Of a DNA stretch of 64,000 nucleotides, positions 24,021 through 36,525 are shown piece by piece. The DNA is from Sebastes aleutianus. Lineage: Eukaryota > Chordata > Actinopteri > Perciformes > Sebastidae. Under the pieces are notes generated by a model. It was given only the letters and a program-made list of their open reading frames with translations, was not told where the DNA came from and did no database searches. Each line of letters starts with the position of its first letter. Within the stretch, counting starts at the first letter, position 1. The stretch lies in NCBI GenBank assembly GCA_916700875.1, contig CAKAKS010000039.1, positions 30,385,794 to 30,449,793 on the forward strand, written 5' to 3'. A program made the translations under genes and the position numbers.

Positions 24021-25012
24021 ATTCACAGAATTGCTTCTGCCTGCCTGAAGCTTCTGCAAGGGTACCCCTGTTCAGGATGTAGTCTTTAGTGAGAGCCGTG
24101 CTGGCAGAATGCATCGATCGGAATCGGATTGAGGCCTGCTGCCAACAATGAGCAGAGAGGTGGGGAGTGATTGACACTGCAAGTTTATTAACTTTTACAT
24201 TTCTTTACATACTTCTTTATTTCTTAATTTCGTCCCCTTTTTGTCAGCTGTAGCTTCTGAGTGTAAAAATAGCTCTGGCATTTTACAACCGTATCACCGA
24301 GCAGAAATTTAATGAAAGGACGAACACGAGGACAGAAAAGCAGGACGTTTTACATTACATTTCTCTCCCTAAAATCAGTTATTTTAATGATGAGGGTGAT
24401 AATAAAATATATAAAGAGGAAGAAGACTTAAAGGTGCACATTTCTTTTAAAGAAATTAAAGCTCTGTTTACATTCGGTGTTTCTCACAAAATGCATTGTG
24501 TGTATCCCTGAGGTCTATCAAACATGTTGAGTGCATTTCCATCCTCATAAAGGCCAATTTGCAAGGCCAATATATTTTAATTATTTAAATCCTGCATTGT
24601 TTTGTTCATAGTTTGCTTGCTGTTTTCTTCTGTGTCGCATTTCTATGCTTCTGTGTGCATTACTGCCACCAGCGGAATAGCAAGAAACCACCAGCATCGA
24701 TGTGCATCACATTGCTCACGTGTGTGCAAAATGCAAATAAAATGGGGACTCAATCGTAAATCGTAATAGAGATGTGGTGATTTGGAATGAGCACAAATGT
24801 TTCACTCAAGTTTAAAATATTATCAAGCTCAGTATGCAGTCGTGCTGCGTCTGTAAAATTCACATTTGAACACACCTTTAGAGTTATCTAAATCCACTCC
24901 TAATAGAAGTCTTCATCTATGCCAGAGGATTTCAAAGTGGGAGGTGGGCCTCCAAACTGTTTCCGGTGAGGCTCAGTGAATAGAAGTGAAAAAAATATTA
25001 CATTTGTTATTG

Positions 25013-25560
25013 TTACAGCCTCTCAAATACACAAAGGTTCTGGAGAGACCAAAGCATATGAAAGGACACCACAAGACTGTTATGTGAAAGGGAAACAATT
25101 GATTTATTAACAATCAGGGAAAAAAAACTGTCAAAATGTAACGAAGCAAACAAAGGGGTTGGAGATCCTAGTTAAATGACCAAAAGGGGAAGAAGTCGCT
25201 GGGCCAGCCACGCAATGGGCCGTCACACCCAGCTCATCCCCCATACCTCAAAATGTAGTTAACTGAAACAAAACCATGAAAGACTAAACTACCAGGGATC
25301 TCTGGTAGAAAAACAAACTAAATGCTGGGAAAAACCATCAAAGACCGAAAAAAAGAGGAAACAGTGGAGACGGACTCCCGAGCAGTGCTGCTGGCTGACA
25401 GGGCTGAATGTCAGTGACTGTCCGCCCTTTTCTTCTCCCTTAATCAGTGCCCCGTTTCAGGTGCGCTCCTCCTGAAAAAAAAGAAAGTTAGAAGGGAGAG
25501 GGAGACCCCAGAGAGAGGAGCAACAAAACACACCCACAACAGTGTGGCCTGCGGTACATG
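25013..25560 (-). mobile_element. Possible LTR-retrotransposon fragment
   Basis: Read on the minus strand, a segment of about 218 bp (25013-25230) starts tgtgacggcc and ends ggctgtaaca, a TG...CA-type boundary with an imperfect terminal inverted repeat. It contains an aataaa signal (about 25103). The sequence before its 5' end is purine-rich (gggggatgagctggg), as a polypurine tract would be. No flanking duplication and no gag/pol ORF were seen, so this is tentative. Confidence 0.4.
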
Positions 25561-25624
25561 CAGGCCCACACAGTTATCAAAAGAAGATCACATAGAATAG
25601 CCTAAATGTGTGTTTTTTGTTTAA

Positions 25625-26141
25625 TGAGGACCTATTGTGCTTTTGTGTGATATAGTTTTTTGTGCATTTAAAAAGTCTGCAAAGTTACAAAGCCCAAAGT
25701 TCACACCAAAGAGAGTTACTCTCCCCCACAGAAACACTGCACCTGAACTGCCTGAAACACCTTGATCAAAGTCCCGCCTTTTCTACCGTAATGTGGTGAT
25801 GTCACTGAGTAACACATTTGAATAATACCTGCCTAACGGCTAGTTTGGCACGCCCTAAAACAAAGCTAGTTAGAGCGGAGCTGGAGCGGATTACAAAGAG
25901 TTTGTGGTTCGGTTGACCAATCACAACAGAGTTGGCCAACTGACCAATCAGGACAGACTTTCTGGAGGGGACAGGTCAGGAGCTCAAACAGAGCGTTTCA
26001 GACAGAGGGTAAAAAGAGGTGCTGGACCACAGCCGGTATGAGAAAAAGAAATCATTTTTTTTAATTAAAGCATTGTAAACATGCTCTAGTAGAAACCTAA
26101 AATACAAGTATCCACCTGAAAATAAGCATTATAGGTCCTCT
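25625..26141. mobile_element. TTAA-flanked MITE (piggyBac-like)
   Basis: TTAA at 25621-25624 and 26142-26145 flanks ends tgaggacctattgtgc and gcattataggtcctct, which are 13 of 16 complementary. This is a common teleost non-coding repeat; piggyBac affinity is inferred from the TTAA target alone. Confidence 0.65.
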
Positions 26142-26485
26142 TTAAAGAGAGAGTTCAGAGATACAGGGGGATTTTACTGTTTTTCAAACAGCAATATTAG
26201 GCTCTTGTCTTAATTGTTGAGAGTCTATGGGATCAAATAACATAATCATAATCCCATAGGCTTCCAGGAATAGAGCGAAACTATGTAAGTAAGCTTTCCA
26301 AGCCTTGTCTGAAGGGAAGCCCACAGTCTCGGACTTTGAAAGCCCTTGGTCTATACCATCTTCCCTGTCTCCTTTCTGTCTCCTTTCTGTCCAGTCTTAT
26401 TTGTTCTGTTATAGTCTATAGATTTCTGTATCCTCAGCTCTTCTTGCTCACTAATGGTGATATGTCTGTCTGTCCACTCTAACAG

Positions 26486-26668
26486 TTCGCGGCACAAGTG
26501 TACGAGGGCTCGACGGGTGTGGCGGTCAACCTGACGGTAGACGACAGGGACGACCCAGACACGGGGGCGTGGAGGGCGATCTACTCTATAATTAACGGAG
26601 ATCCCACACTGAGCTTTGAGATCCAAACCAACCCAGACAATAATGAGGGAATGCTGTCTGTCATCAAG
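26486..26668 (+). CDS. cdh13: cdh13 internal exon B (first half of EC3)
   Basis: 183 bp, 61 codons, phase 0 at both ends. The acceptor is ccactctaacag (ending 26485) and the donor is gtaaag. The peptide begins FAAQVYEGSTGVAVNLTV, continues with DDRDDPDTGAWRAIYSIING and ends NNEGMLSVIK. The DDRDDPDTGAW segment holds the acidic DxD-type calcium ligands of an EC repeat. GAWRA-YSIING and NEGMLSV are close to the T-cadherin EC3 sequence I recall from mammals. There is one N-glycosylation sequon, NLT, at exon residues 15-17. A 183-bp exon at this place is the size seen in classical cadherin genes. It is followed after only 90 bp by the next exon. Confidence 0.95.
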
Positions 26669-26758
26669 GTAAAGTATATCGAACTGCCCGCTGTATTCAT
26701 GTGCTGCAATAATCACCCTTCCCTTACATTCACAATCATTCTCCCTCCCCCCCTTCAG
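26669..26758 (+). other. 90-bp mini-intron between cdh13 exons B and C
   Basis: GT (gtaaag) to AG (cctcccccccttcag). The length is 90 bp, which is 30 codons. It is a phase-0 intron and contains no stop in the exon reading frame, so a retained transcript would stay open. The polypyrimidine tract upstream of the AG is strong. Splicing is inferred because the intron translation has no cadherin character and because exon B ends and exon C begins exactly where the T-cadherin protein is continuous. Confidence 0.88.
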
Positions 26759-27012
26759 CCTCTGGACTACGAGGCCACAGCGTTGCACACGCTGCTCATC
26801 AAAGTGGAGAACGAGGATGCTCTGGTTCCCGATGTCGGCTACGGCCCCAGCTCCACAGCCACGGTCCATGTCACAGTTGAGGACATTAACGAGGGCCCCG
26901 TCTTCTTCCCCGACCCCCTGACAGTCACCTGGATGGAAAACATTCCTTTGGGCAGCTTTGTGGCCTCACTCAACGCCACAGATCCGGATATATTACAGGC
27001 ACAGAGCATCAG
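26759..27012 (+). CDS. cdh13: cdh13 internal exon C (second half of EC3, start of EC4)
   Basis: 254 bp, entering in phase 0 and ending with two bases of an Arg codon (ag, completed by g of the next exon). The peptide begins PLDYEATALHTLLIKVENED, continues with VPDVGYGPSSTATVHVTV, then EDINEGPVFFPDP and SLNATDPDILQAQSI. Visible signatures are LDYE (the LDRE-type calcium motif), DINEGP (EC3-EC4 linker, DxNEGP rather than DxNDNP) and NATDPD (the DxD motif of EC4, overlapping an NAT sequon at exon residues 72-74). The donor is gtaagg at 27013. The sequence VPDV-YGPSSTATVH is highly diagnostic of T-cadherin. Confidence 0.95.
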
Positions 27013-28452
27013 GTAAGGAGCCTGGGGTAAAATCACGTGGAAAAGGGCCAGAGTCGCAAGACTGTGCTTGTCTTGTGTGTAAAAAAAAATGAGCAGATAT
27101 GAAGCATGGGAGAGAGCTTGATTGTGTTGTGCGATTGAATATCGTCTGTTGTAGCTCTCGGCTCGGTATTGTGAGTAATGAGCATTCTGATGTTTATTCA
27201 GTTTCACTCTGTTCAGTTTAGCAACGTAATCAAGTGTCGTTTGCTAATGGGGCTCTTTGAGAAGCACTTTTCTTCCATAGAAGGACAGTTCTCTTATATC
27301 AGTGAGCTTTCACATATATTTATCCCTCTCATCTGATTCACATCACCTCCATCCACTCCGTCCCCAATGTTTTCTTTGCCTGTTAGGCTGCCTTATCTGT
27401 CGGAGTTGTATAAACAAATGAAAGATACTGCCCGGGCGATCTGCAATTTACTGGCTCAGGTCAAACCATTCACCCCAGTCAACTGAAAAAGTCACAGAGC
27501 GGGGCCGCTCATTAACTTTAACTATGTTACAGAAAAAGCCTTCCCTCAAATATTACCATCATCATAACAGAAAAGGCTATTAGTTTCACTATGTGCTACA
27601 ATAAAAATGATTCCTCTTGCTGCCAGAGGAAGCCCCATAGCGTGCGCTGCACTTCTTTTTACAAGATGGGAAAACTCATCATTGCATTTATTGGCTTTCA
27701 GGCCTAATTTGTACTCAATTTAGATAGCTCTCTTTCTGCACCCGCGGAGTTATATATCATGTAAAAACAGTGTTAAGTAAACACATGGGGATAATAATGA
27801 CCCGGGGAAATAAAACTCACCACATTGTGACTTTAATGCTCAAATTATCGATGGTGCTTTATGTGCTGTAAAATGTAGTCACCGTGTCACTATCAAATGC
27901 TACATGATGTGGAGTTGTTCAGCTGGATGTTGTATAGGAGTCAGGACCTGTGCCCATAAAGCTTTGACAAGTTGCGGTCTGAGATCACCAGTCAGGTCAC
28001 ATGACCGTATAAATTTCAAAATGTCTGGTCTCTGAGGACATATTATGCTCAGTAGTACCAGGATGCTTCTTGAATACTTACATGACAGGGCTGTTTTTGT
28101 TTTAAGCTAACTTTAAATCTACATCCAGCAGCTTCATGTGATTGGCTGAGGTTGATCTGTATTTTGGCGTCTTTGCCTTTATTGATTTAACCCTTTGAAC
28201 TCTGAAATAGAAGTGGTCTGCCAGTGCCTACATTGCTATTTTTGTTTATTGTCATCATTTCTTGAAGTATCTTCTAATGCTTCCTATTCCTAAAGTCTGT
28301 ACAACCGAAACTAAAAGGTTATATAAGTCAATAAACCATAAAAATTGATAAAGGAATTGAAATTGTTAAAAGAATTTAAAAAAAAAAAAAGATTCATAAA
28401 ATGTAAAACTTTTATCTAAAAATTAGCTAAAGTAAGTACATTAAATAAATAT

Positions 28453-29185
28453 TAGTGCTGTTAAAGTTAATGTGATAATAACAAATGTATTCTAACGCCA
28501 CTAATTTCTTTAACGCATTAACGCAACTTGCGATTTTTAGGTTGTAGTGGGCTCAGTTTTAAAGTTAAAGAGAAGATACTGGTGTATAACAAAATAAAAA
28601 AAACTAAGGAATCCACTGGTACCAGCCATGTCATACTAACTTGCCATGAGGGAGGCTAAATAACGCTCCGAACTTGAACTCAATTTTGGTGAGGAAAAAC
28701 TGACATGGCCATTTTCAAAGGGGTCCCTTGACCTCTGACCTCAAGATATGTGAATAAAAATGGGTTCTATGGGTTCCCACGAGTCTCCCCTTTACAGACA
28801 TGCCCACTTTATGATAATCACATACAGTTGTTGACAAGTCATAGTCAAATCAGCACACTGACACACTGACAGCTGTTGTTGCCTGTTGGGCTGCATTTTG
28901 CCATGCTATGATTTGAGCATATTTCTTATGCTAAATGCAGTACCTGTGAGGGTTTCCGGATAATATTGGTCATTATTTTGTGTTGGTAATTGATTTCCAA
29001 TAATAAATATATACATATATTTGCATAAAGCAAGCATATTTGCCCACTCCCATGTTGATAAGAGTATTAAATACTTGACAAATCTCCCTTTAAGGTACAT
29101 TTTGAACAGATAAAACACATGCAATTAATTGTGATTGACTATGGACAATCACGCGAATAAATATTTTAATCAATTTACAGCCCTA
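28453..29185 (-). mobile_element. hAT-like MITE, family 1, copy 2, with TSD
   Basis: It is the reverse-orientation relative of 12567-13273. It starts tagtgctgttaaagtt and ends caatttacagcccta. Flanks are ataaatat (28445-28452) and ctaaatat (29186-29193), 7 of 8 identical. It shares internal words such as ggggtcccttgacctctgac and cagcacactgacacactgac. Confidence 0.87.
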
Positions 29186-30419
29186 CTAAATATCCACACA
29201 AAATATATTGATCCAAACGATTTCTTAATGTAGAAACATGAACAAAATATTTCTTAACACTTGAACTATGCACATTTTCTAGTTTTTGAGAAGTGACCAT
29301 TTTTATGAGCACATTGAGTGCACAGGCGTTTTGATAGTTCTGCTACATTGTGCACGTAACGTGATGGCTTGAAAGACAGAAGCCTTTGATTAATGCTTCA
29401 AAAAGAATGAACACTCTAGTTATTATGGCTTTTATTTTAGATCACTCATCAGGATCATCAAAAGCAAACAGAAATGGAAGATACATGGATAATAGATATA
29501 TGTTACATTGCTGTCAATAGAAATCATGCTACAAGCATAACTTATATCATTAGTACCTCGTAGCTTCGCTCAAAATTGATGTCACTGGGAGAATTCATGT
29601 TACTTAAATTAGAAACGTAGAGACGAGGGTGTAAAAGTTCCCTTTTCACTGCTACCGTGCATCAGACTCTCCAGGAGTGAAAGGTTTTCTCCCAACCAAA
29701 TATGAAGTAGAAAACACTTTTATATTATTTTTCTTTGCTTTACATTCAGTCTTGACTGCATCTTATCTGCTCGTCCTTCAGCAGCTATTGGTCTTCAGTA
29801 ACCCATTTACCACATCCACTCATTCCACTCACTGCTCCTGAGTAGCACTCCAACGGAAAAACTTCCCACTGATGCAGGAGTCAAGTTTCAATGGTATGTT
29901 GTCATTGAACAACAGCATAAAAGAATTCTTATATGACTCACTCAGGTTAGGTTCAGTTAGGACGTTGACTAGTTTGTCATCCGCGTATATTTTTTTCACG
30001 ACACAATTTTGATCTTTGTATTTTTAAGCTATATTGATAACTTAAAAGCCTTCTCCAAAGATTTTGGTGACATTTCATCTATCTATAGCCGCAGAGGGCT
30101 CTGTGTTTATGACACCTTCTTTCACTGATCTTCCAAGTCGTATATCTGCATCGCTCTAACTTTATCCTCGCCGTTCTGCTCCTCTCATCTTCGGCATACA
30201 TTTCTGTATTTATTTCCTGGCCTCTGTGTTTGTTGTCATTTCATCCTCTGACAGTTTGCCAGTAACAGTGACTTTGAAGTGTCATAACTGTGACCTGTAG
30301 ACAGGTTGAGGACATTGTGAAAGACAGACAGTTGGAGAGGTGGAAACAGGGAGAGAGAGCATGCACAGAATGAAATGGCTAAAAACATCTCCTCTCCTGT
30401 CTGCCTCTGTATAACTGTG

Positions 30420-30421
<2 letters not shown>

Positions 30422-30452
<31 letters not shown>
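30422..30452 (+). repeat. (GT)n microsatellite
   Basis: About 15 uninterrupted GT units. Confidence 0.95.
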
Positions 30453-30453
<1 letters not shown>

Positions 30454-31627
30454 TGCCCCCTGGAATGTGGAGGTCAAATGCATTTGACATGGAACACAAT
30501 CGGTGTGACTCTCTCTGGTCAGAGTCAGTAGCACACAGTGCCCATGCAGCACACACACGTGCATGATTGTATGTGTATATTTGTGAGGACTACATTAATA
30601 TTTTAACAACAAGATTCATGCACATGCACCAAATGGCAGCTTAGGCCTATTTGCACTTAACTATTGTAAACCTGGGGTCCACCTGTGATTTATAGGAATT
30701 GCAGCGGCCATCACTGTCCTTCAACCTGTGCCAATCAGTTCGACCCAAAGCAGACTCAGGCCCCATTCAGACAGGATTAATGGGGAACAAAATATTTACC
30801 ATGCTGCTTTAGCTTAATTCATAATAGCAGGTGACATTTTAGTCAATGCCAAATTGTTGGTTCATCATGTATTCTATCGAAAAATCATGTGACACTCGTC
30901 ACTAGCTGAGCTGATTAAACTCAATAAAAGGAAATGTACGAAAACTCTGAGATACACTACAAATCAAGGGGTCTGTTAGGATGGGATGTTTAAAAAGAAA
31001 TGGTAGTTAAAGTCACAGTTAGAGTGTCTTTATCTTCTGTAATTTGACGTTATGCGAGTGAACTACAAATGTATGGAATGGACACAGCTACAAGAGGGAT
31101 TTAAATCAAGGATTGGATTGCTCGAAGGGCATGGCTTAGTGAATACGGTGGTGTGATATGGAGCTGTAGAGGACAGTTGGCCACCTCCCTACCTCCCTCA
31201 CCCACATTTGTTAGATCAGGAGAAGGAAGACTAGAGAAACTAATAAAGCACAATGTTTTGACGAGTAAATAAAGTTTTTGCCCATCTAAATCCAAACACA
31301 CACCTTCACCTGTGATTTTACTCTGCACGAGGATCAAATACAAGTTTATATGATTGGCACGATTAGCTCGTCGCCACCCAATCATATTTGATTGGAAAAA
31401 CATTTGTACGCCAGCAAGTTCAGGATAGGTATCAAAAATATTTCAATGCTTTTCAGGAAGAGGAAAGAGAAGGATTTTGATGTTGAAAACATAAATAGAT
31501 AAATTGACTGAAGATACATTTCTGAAAATCTGACTTTATTTGTAGGGAAAATTTGCAGAGAACGTTTTAGTAAGTGACTGACATTCATTCCTTGATATTT
31601 TAACCCTGCTGACGAAGACAAAAACAG

Positions 31628-32440
31628 AGCCGGCCCTGACCAATTTGGTGCCGTAGGCAAGATTTTAGCTGGTGCCCCCTACCTCTTTTTTTTTTGTGTG
31701 CTCGCTAAGCGCTCCCTGCCAGGTTTCTTAAACAGTGTTATTTTTGTGCACACAGGATTGATATAGCCTCTTAACCTGCTTTTAGCTATCATATTGACCT
31801 TGATTATGAGACACCTCATTTTTTTCAAGACTCCTTTTTTGAAAAAGATTTTTTGAAGATCAACTCTTTTATTTATTTATTTTTTATTTTTTCAAATAAT
31901 GAAATCTGACTAGAGTGCACCAGTAACAGTAACACAATGAATCTGTCAAATTAAATTGTCTTGTTTGAATAGTACAAAAAAACTGTAGCCTTCTGGTAGG
32001 CCTATTTCTTAACCATCTCAAAGAGAAAAATAGAACCATAGTTTATATTTGAATTAGTCTCATTGACCATCATTTTAAAATTGGAATTATTCTCCTACTC
32101 AGTTCTTGGTTTACTTGGCCTACTTTTAACCCTCTGACAATGATGGGGGATCATCTGACTGGTATTAACATTACTGCCATTTGAAGGCCGTAGCAGGGTT
32201 CAGTTTTTAAGATAGTAGAAATACAGTGGTAGCATATGAATTTTGAGATTATGATAAATCCAAACATGTCTTGCTAGCTTATGGGGAAAGGGGGTACATA
32301 TTGCTCCAAAGTTGAGCTGTCTTTACCGCGAGGTCCGTGACACCTCAGTGGTAAACGGCAGTGTTATGGCCAGGCTTTTTGTGCCCACCTCCGGCACTTG
32401 GTGCCCTACGCACAGCGCGCGGAAGCGCTGGACAATCAAG
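31628..32440 (+). mobile_element. gccggccctg-type DNA-element fossil, copy 1
   Basis: It opens agagccggccctgaccaatt and ggtgccgtaggcaag, and ends around ggcacttggtgccctacgc. The second copy at 48300-48742 carries the same words in reverse orientation. There is no ORF; family unknown. Confidence 0.5.
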
Positions 32441-32809
32441 ATATATTGCCTTATTTAGTCTGTAAAGGAGTTGAGACAACTGGAAAACATTCACTTTTCT
32501 GTATGCTGAGTTTATTTTTGATTGAAGTGATAAATGGAGCAGAGCCAACATTAGTGGCATTGAATGCTAAGAACAAATCTCAATGTGAGAATGATTGAGT
32601 TTCTTTCGTTTGTACATACTGAAACTCTAATTAGCTGATGAAGGACAGGTGTGTAGGCAGGTGTTGATCACCACAGCAATCAGGAGACCTGCAGCTGCAA
32701 GAAGCTCACTGAGGACATCTAGAGGGCAGGTGCAGGAACAAAGGTGTCTTTATGACACCTTGTTCATAATTGCGCCAACTAATGAGGTACTAATCACTAG
32801 AGTTTCGGT

Positions 32810-33298
32810 TTAAAGGAGCAGTGTGTAGGATCCGGCGGTATCTAGCGGTGAGGTCTAGATTGGAATCAACTGAAGCCTCTCCCGTGTGCCGGGAGCGTGT
32901 AGAAGAGCTACGGTGGTGGCCGACGCGAAAATGTGAATGGCCCTCTCTAAAGCCAGTTGTTGTAAGAGTAGCGTAGGTCATTTGGAGCAGAGCCAGTGCT
33001 TACAGTGTGTGTGTACAAGGGAAGTGAGTGGTGAAGCAAGAGAGAGAGAGAGCGGTGACGACGGGAGCGAGTAACGTTATCGACTCCGGCACAAGCCATT
33101 CTGGGCTTCTGTAGAAACATGGCGGTGCAACATGGCATGACGTGGCGACCTCGTGGAGGGGACCTGCTCCCTATGTAGATATAAACAGCTCATCCTAAGG
33201 TAACGAAAACACAACGATTCTTATTTTCAGGTACACTAAATTATACATTTTTCATTTTTTGCCAATAGAGCTCCTAATTGTTACACACCGGTCCTTTA
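32810..33298. mobile_element. MITE with aaaggagcagtgtgta ends
   Basis: Left end aaaggagcagtgtgta, right end tacacaccggtccttt, about 13 of 16 complementary. The interior (cggtatctagcggtgaggt, aacatggcggtgcaacatgg) is typical of an abundant teleost repeat. No clear duplication. Confidence 0.65.
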
Positions 33299-34796
33299 CT
33301 TACTACCTCCACGAACGTTTATCGAAGGTTAAATCACTCAAATTGCAACAATTATTGATTCCTTCTTAAGTTGATAGATGGCAGGAATATGATTCAAAAG
33401 CTGCAGTGAGTATAGCAACAGGCTGTGCTGTGAAGCTTCTAATTAGCCTGGTTTTTAGCCCTCAGCAAAGAAGAACCACGCAGGGTTAATCGGGGCTATC
33501 TCATTACCCAGGTTATTAGACAGCTTTCCTTTAACTTTTTTTTTTTCTTCTTAATGTTGTCAAGAAACAGGTTATTTGCCTGGGAGGGAGTAACATTTCA
33601 GCAAATAAATAAATGAAATCTTTGACCACAAACACTTTGAAGTAGCCCAGACTCTGATGAGCCCCTAATGGTCTCCCAGTCGTCAGTTATCTCATCAGCC
33701 GTCTTTTTTTTCCTTTCATAAAGTTGATGAAGTGAAGCAAAAGATTGTCTGGAGGAGATGTAATTAAATCTTAATGATAAAAGAAATGTTTCACACAACA
33801 TCTACAGTTCACAAGAATACCATGATACATCTATTAATAGATATTTTTTGAAATGTTAAATAGAATTAATTAAAACAGTGCTCAGGGCAAAAGGAGTTCT
33901 GTTTTTAATTTACCTTATTTGGCGCAGTGGTGAAAAGAATAATTAGACACAACAACAAAGCAATTTCCCTTTCCTCAGACTCAAAACTGACCTTAAATAG
34001 ACCTAACTCTCCCTCTCTCTCGGGAAAGGACACGTTACATAATTACAGCAAACATGAGTTGTTTTAATCCTGTTCAGTATTTAGCCCAAACTATTAGGCT
34101 ATGGAGGGATTTTGTCTGCTGAAGAAGTTTTCTAGCCCTCTTGACTGGTTTAGGGCTTTAGTCAAGCAGAATGGTTTTATGAGAGCGCTGAAGAAGAAAG
34201 CCACATCAAGACAGAGGGAACGACTGACAGCGTTGATGGGAGACGGAGAGAGTTGGACTTGCTTTTGACAAAAGTTAACTGTATCTCTGGTAAAAACCCC
34301 TGACTCTAAAAGTGTTTGGCTTGATGCGTGGGCGCTTGACATTGAGGGAATATGCAGCACTTCAGGGTGGTTTTGTACCCTGAAATCTGGAAGAAAGTTT
34401 AGTCAGAAAGTTTACCCTGATATTTGCTCAAATCCTATCTGGAAATTGACTCTTCAGGCTGCTCCGGTGCCAATCCAGTAAGCTGTGAAGAGGGGAGCAA
34501 ATAATCTAAAGTGTCATTAAGAAAGTTTGGCTAATTCAATTAGGTCTCATTTCCAGTGACAGGACTCTCATCGGTTGTCGAATAACTATTTACACTGAAG
34601 TAATTGATGCTTGATGGGAGAAGGAGACTGTCTTTTCAGCAGAAAGTAACTGCACTCATGGCCATAGTTTGAACACGGTGTCCAGTGAATCATGGAGGAT
34701 AGTCTGTGGATAGTTGAAACATTGGAGAGACAAGAAGATTGTGCTTTACTTTTCTTTGCTTTCTTGATATATTTGTATACTTGTCTAGTGTGTCAC

Positions 34797-35100
34797 CCCA
34801 ACCCGTTCTCTCCCAAGTGTCCATCGGCATCGGAAACTGACGCATCCTTTAGCAACAGTATGTGACAAACTGGGCTTTCAACTAACTCCAATGTAAACCC
34901 ACCCGCGGCGTTATTCGACGGCCGGAGCAAGTGGCGTAGTATTAACAACGTGAGAGTTTGTCACGTCAGTCTTTAGTCACGTGACTCGTTGGTATCATCA
35001 GTGCCGTGAGTCACTAGGCAGTGAATTTAGTTTCCCTAACCCTACCTAAGGGGTTGTGTTGCCTAAACTTAACTTTCTGTAAAAACTGAAGTTTATTTTG
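34797..35100. repeat. Family-A-related module
   Basis: It contains tcacgtgactcgttgg, ccctacctaaggggttgtg and ttgcctaaacttaac, resembling the cctaaacctaac core of family A. A second module, ggtggatggacaaacacagg to acccaggagacagctgttt, lies at 35507-35560. Confidence 0.5.
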
Positions 35101-35685
35101 AAAAGAAACGATGCATTTATCGAGCTTATCTTGACACGCCGTCCCTGGTCTGTCCAAAAGTAACAAAAGAGGGGTACCCTGTGCATTTGTCTCTGATGCA
35201 GAGGGGCACTGACCAAGCAGCGGTATTTGAGAGTTCGGAGTGAGAATGTGTTGGTCACCTGCTTCAAATAATATCAGATGATTATATGGGCATTATCGGC
35301 AGTTATCAGCCTCATAGATATGGGTTAGAAGGGGCCTGTTAGTAGGTCTAGAAGGCCGTTATCATCTATTCACATAGTTGATCACCGATACGGATACAAG
35401 AAGACGCCGCCAATCTCTAGTGGCTGTAGTAAAAATGACGGGAGCAAAGGAGGAAGTCAGATGACGTAGTGTAAGAGCGACAAAATCCATGTAAGGAGGA
35501 GGTCGGGGTGGATGGACAAACACAGGACTTTCACCCAGGAGACAGCTGTTTGTGTCCCGTGTGAAACCAAAAGTCAACTTTGACTTATTTTACTTTACAG
35601 GGATAGATGTCAATATTTTTAAGCACTGGCCCCATGGGCCACCAAGCCCTTAAATTTGGTGGCCCAAATGTAAACCTGTGTAAAA

Positions 35686-36299
35686 ATTGAGCGATAATGA
35701 CACGTTAACGCAAATTTGTTATAACGACACTATTTTCTTTAACGCATTAACGCAAATTGTGATTTTTAGGTCGTAGCAAAAACGAAGATACTGGCATCAT
35801 ATGAAACTAGAAAACCTATTCATTGGTACCCACCATGTCATACTAGCTTGTTGCAAAGGAGGTTAAATAACACTCCAAACATACACTCCCCTTTACAGAC
35901 ATGCCCACTTTATGATAATCACACGCAGTTTTGGCAAGTCATAGTCAAGTCAGCACACTGACACACTGACAGCTGTTGTTGTCTGTTGGACTTGAGTTTG
36001 CCATGTTATGATTTGAGCACATTGTTTTATGTTAAATGCAGTACCTGTGAGGGTTTCTGGACAATATTTGTCATTGTTTTGTGTTGTTAATTGATTTCCA
36101 ATAATAAATATATACATACATTTTCACAAAGCAATCATATTTTCACACTCCTATGTTGATAAGACTATTAAATACTTGACGAATCTCCCTTAAAGGTATA
36201 TTTTGATAAAAAATGTTCGATTAATTTACAATTTGTGATTTACTATGGACAATCATGCTATTTATCACGATTAAATATTTGAATCGATTGACAGCCTTA
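35686..36299 (-). mobile_element. hAT-like MITE, family 1, copy 3, internally deleted
   Basis: The right end, gaatcgattgacagcctta, is intact and the left end is eroded. Compared with copy 2, roughly 100 bp are missing at about 35882 (between actccaaac and actccccttt). It shares cagcacactgacacactgac. Confidence 0.8.
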
Positions 36300-36525
36300 G
36301 TAAAAACAATTCAGAAAAGGCAATTTAAACAGCCTTTCTTAACTGACATTAACAGAATGAAAACATGTCATTATTTATTTAGATTGAAACTCTCTTGGTG
36401 CACACACTACAGAAGATACCGTCTATCTTTTTGCATAAAACACATTTCAAATGATTAGAAAATAAATTATTGTATTTTTATGTTAATATTTGCTTTGATT
36501 AAAAAAATATTGGCAGTAGTTTTAA

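Larger units (their letters stand above)
2634..26485 (+). other. cdh13 intron, 23.9 kb
   Basis: It starts gtgaga and ends taacag. It is packed with transposable-element remnants, listed individually. Stretches in which I recognise nothing specific are 5031-5690, 6130-8400, 8880-9290, 9630-10990, 13282-14200, 16330-17390, 20801-21740, 22814-25010 and 26150-26485. Parts such as 10230-10460 are GC-balanced and repeat-free and may be regulatory, but nothing in the sequence proves it. Confidence 0.85.

Noticed and set aside
26498..27016. A 172-codon open frame taken as a single exon
   Set aside because: It reads through the 90-bp intron. The inserted 30 residues have no cadherin character and both splice sites are strong, so two exons are called.
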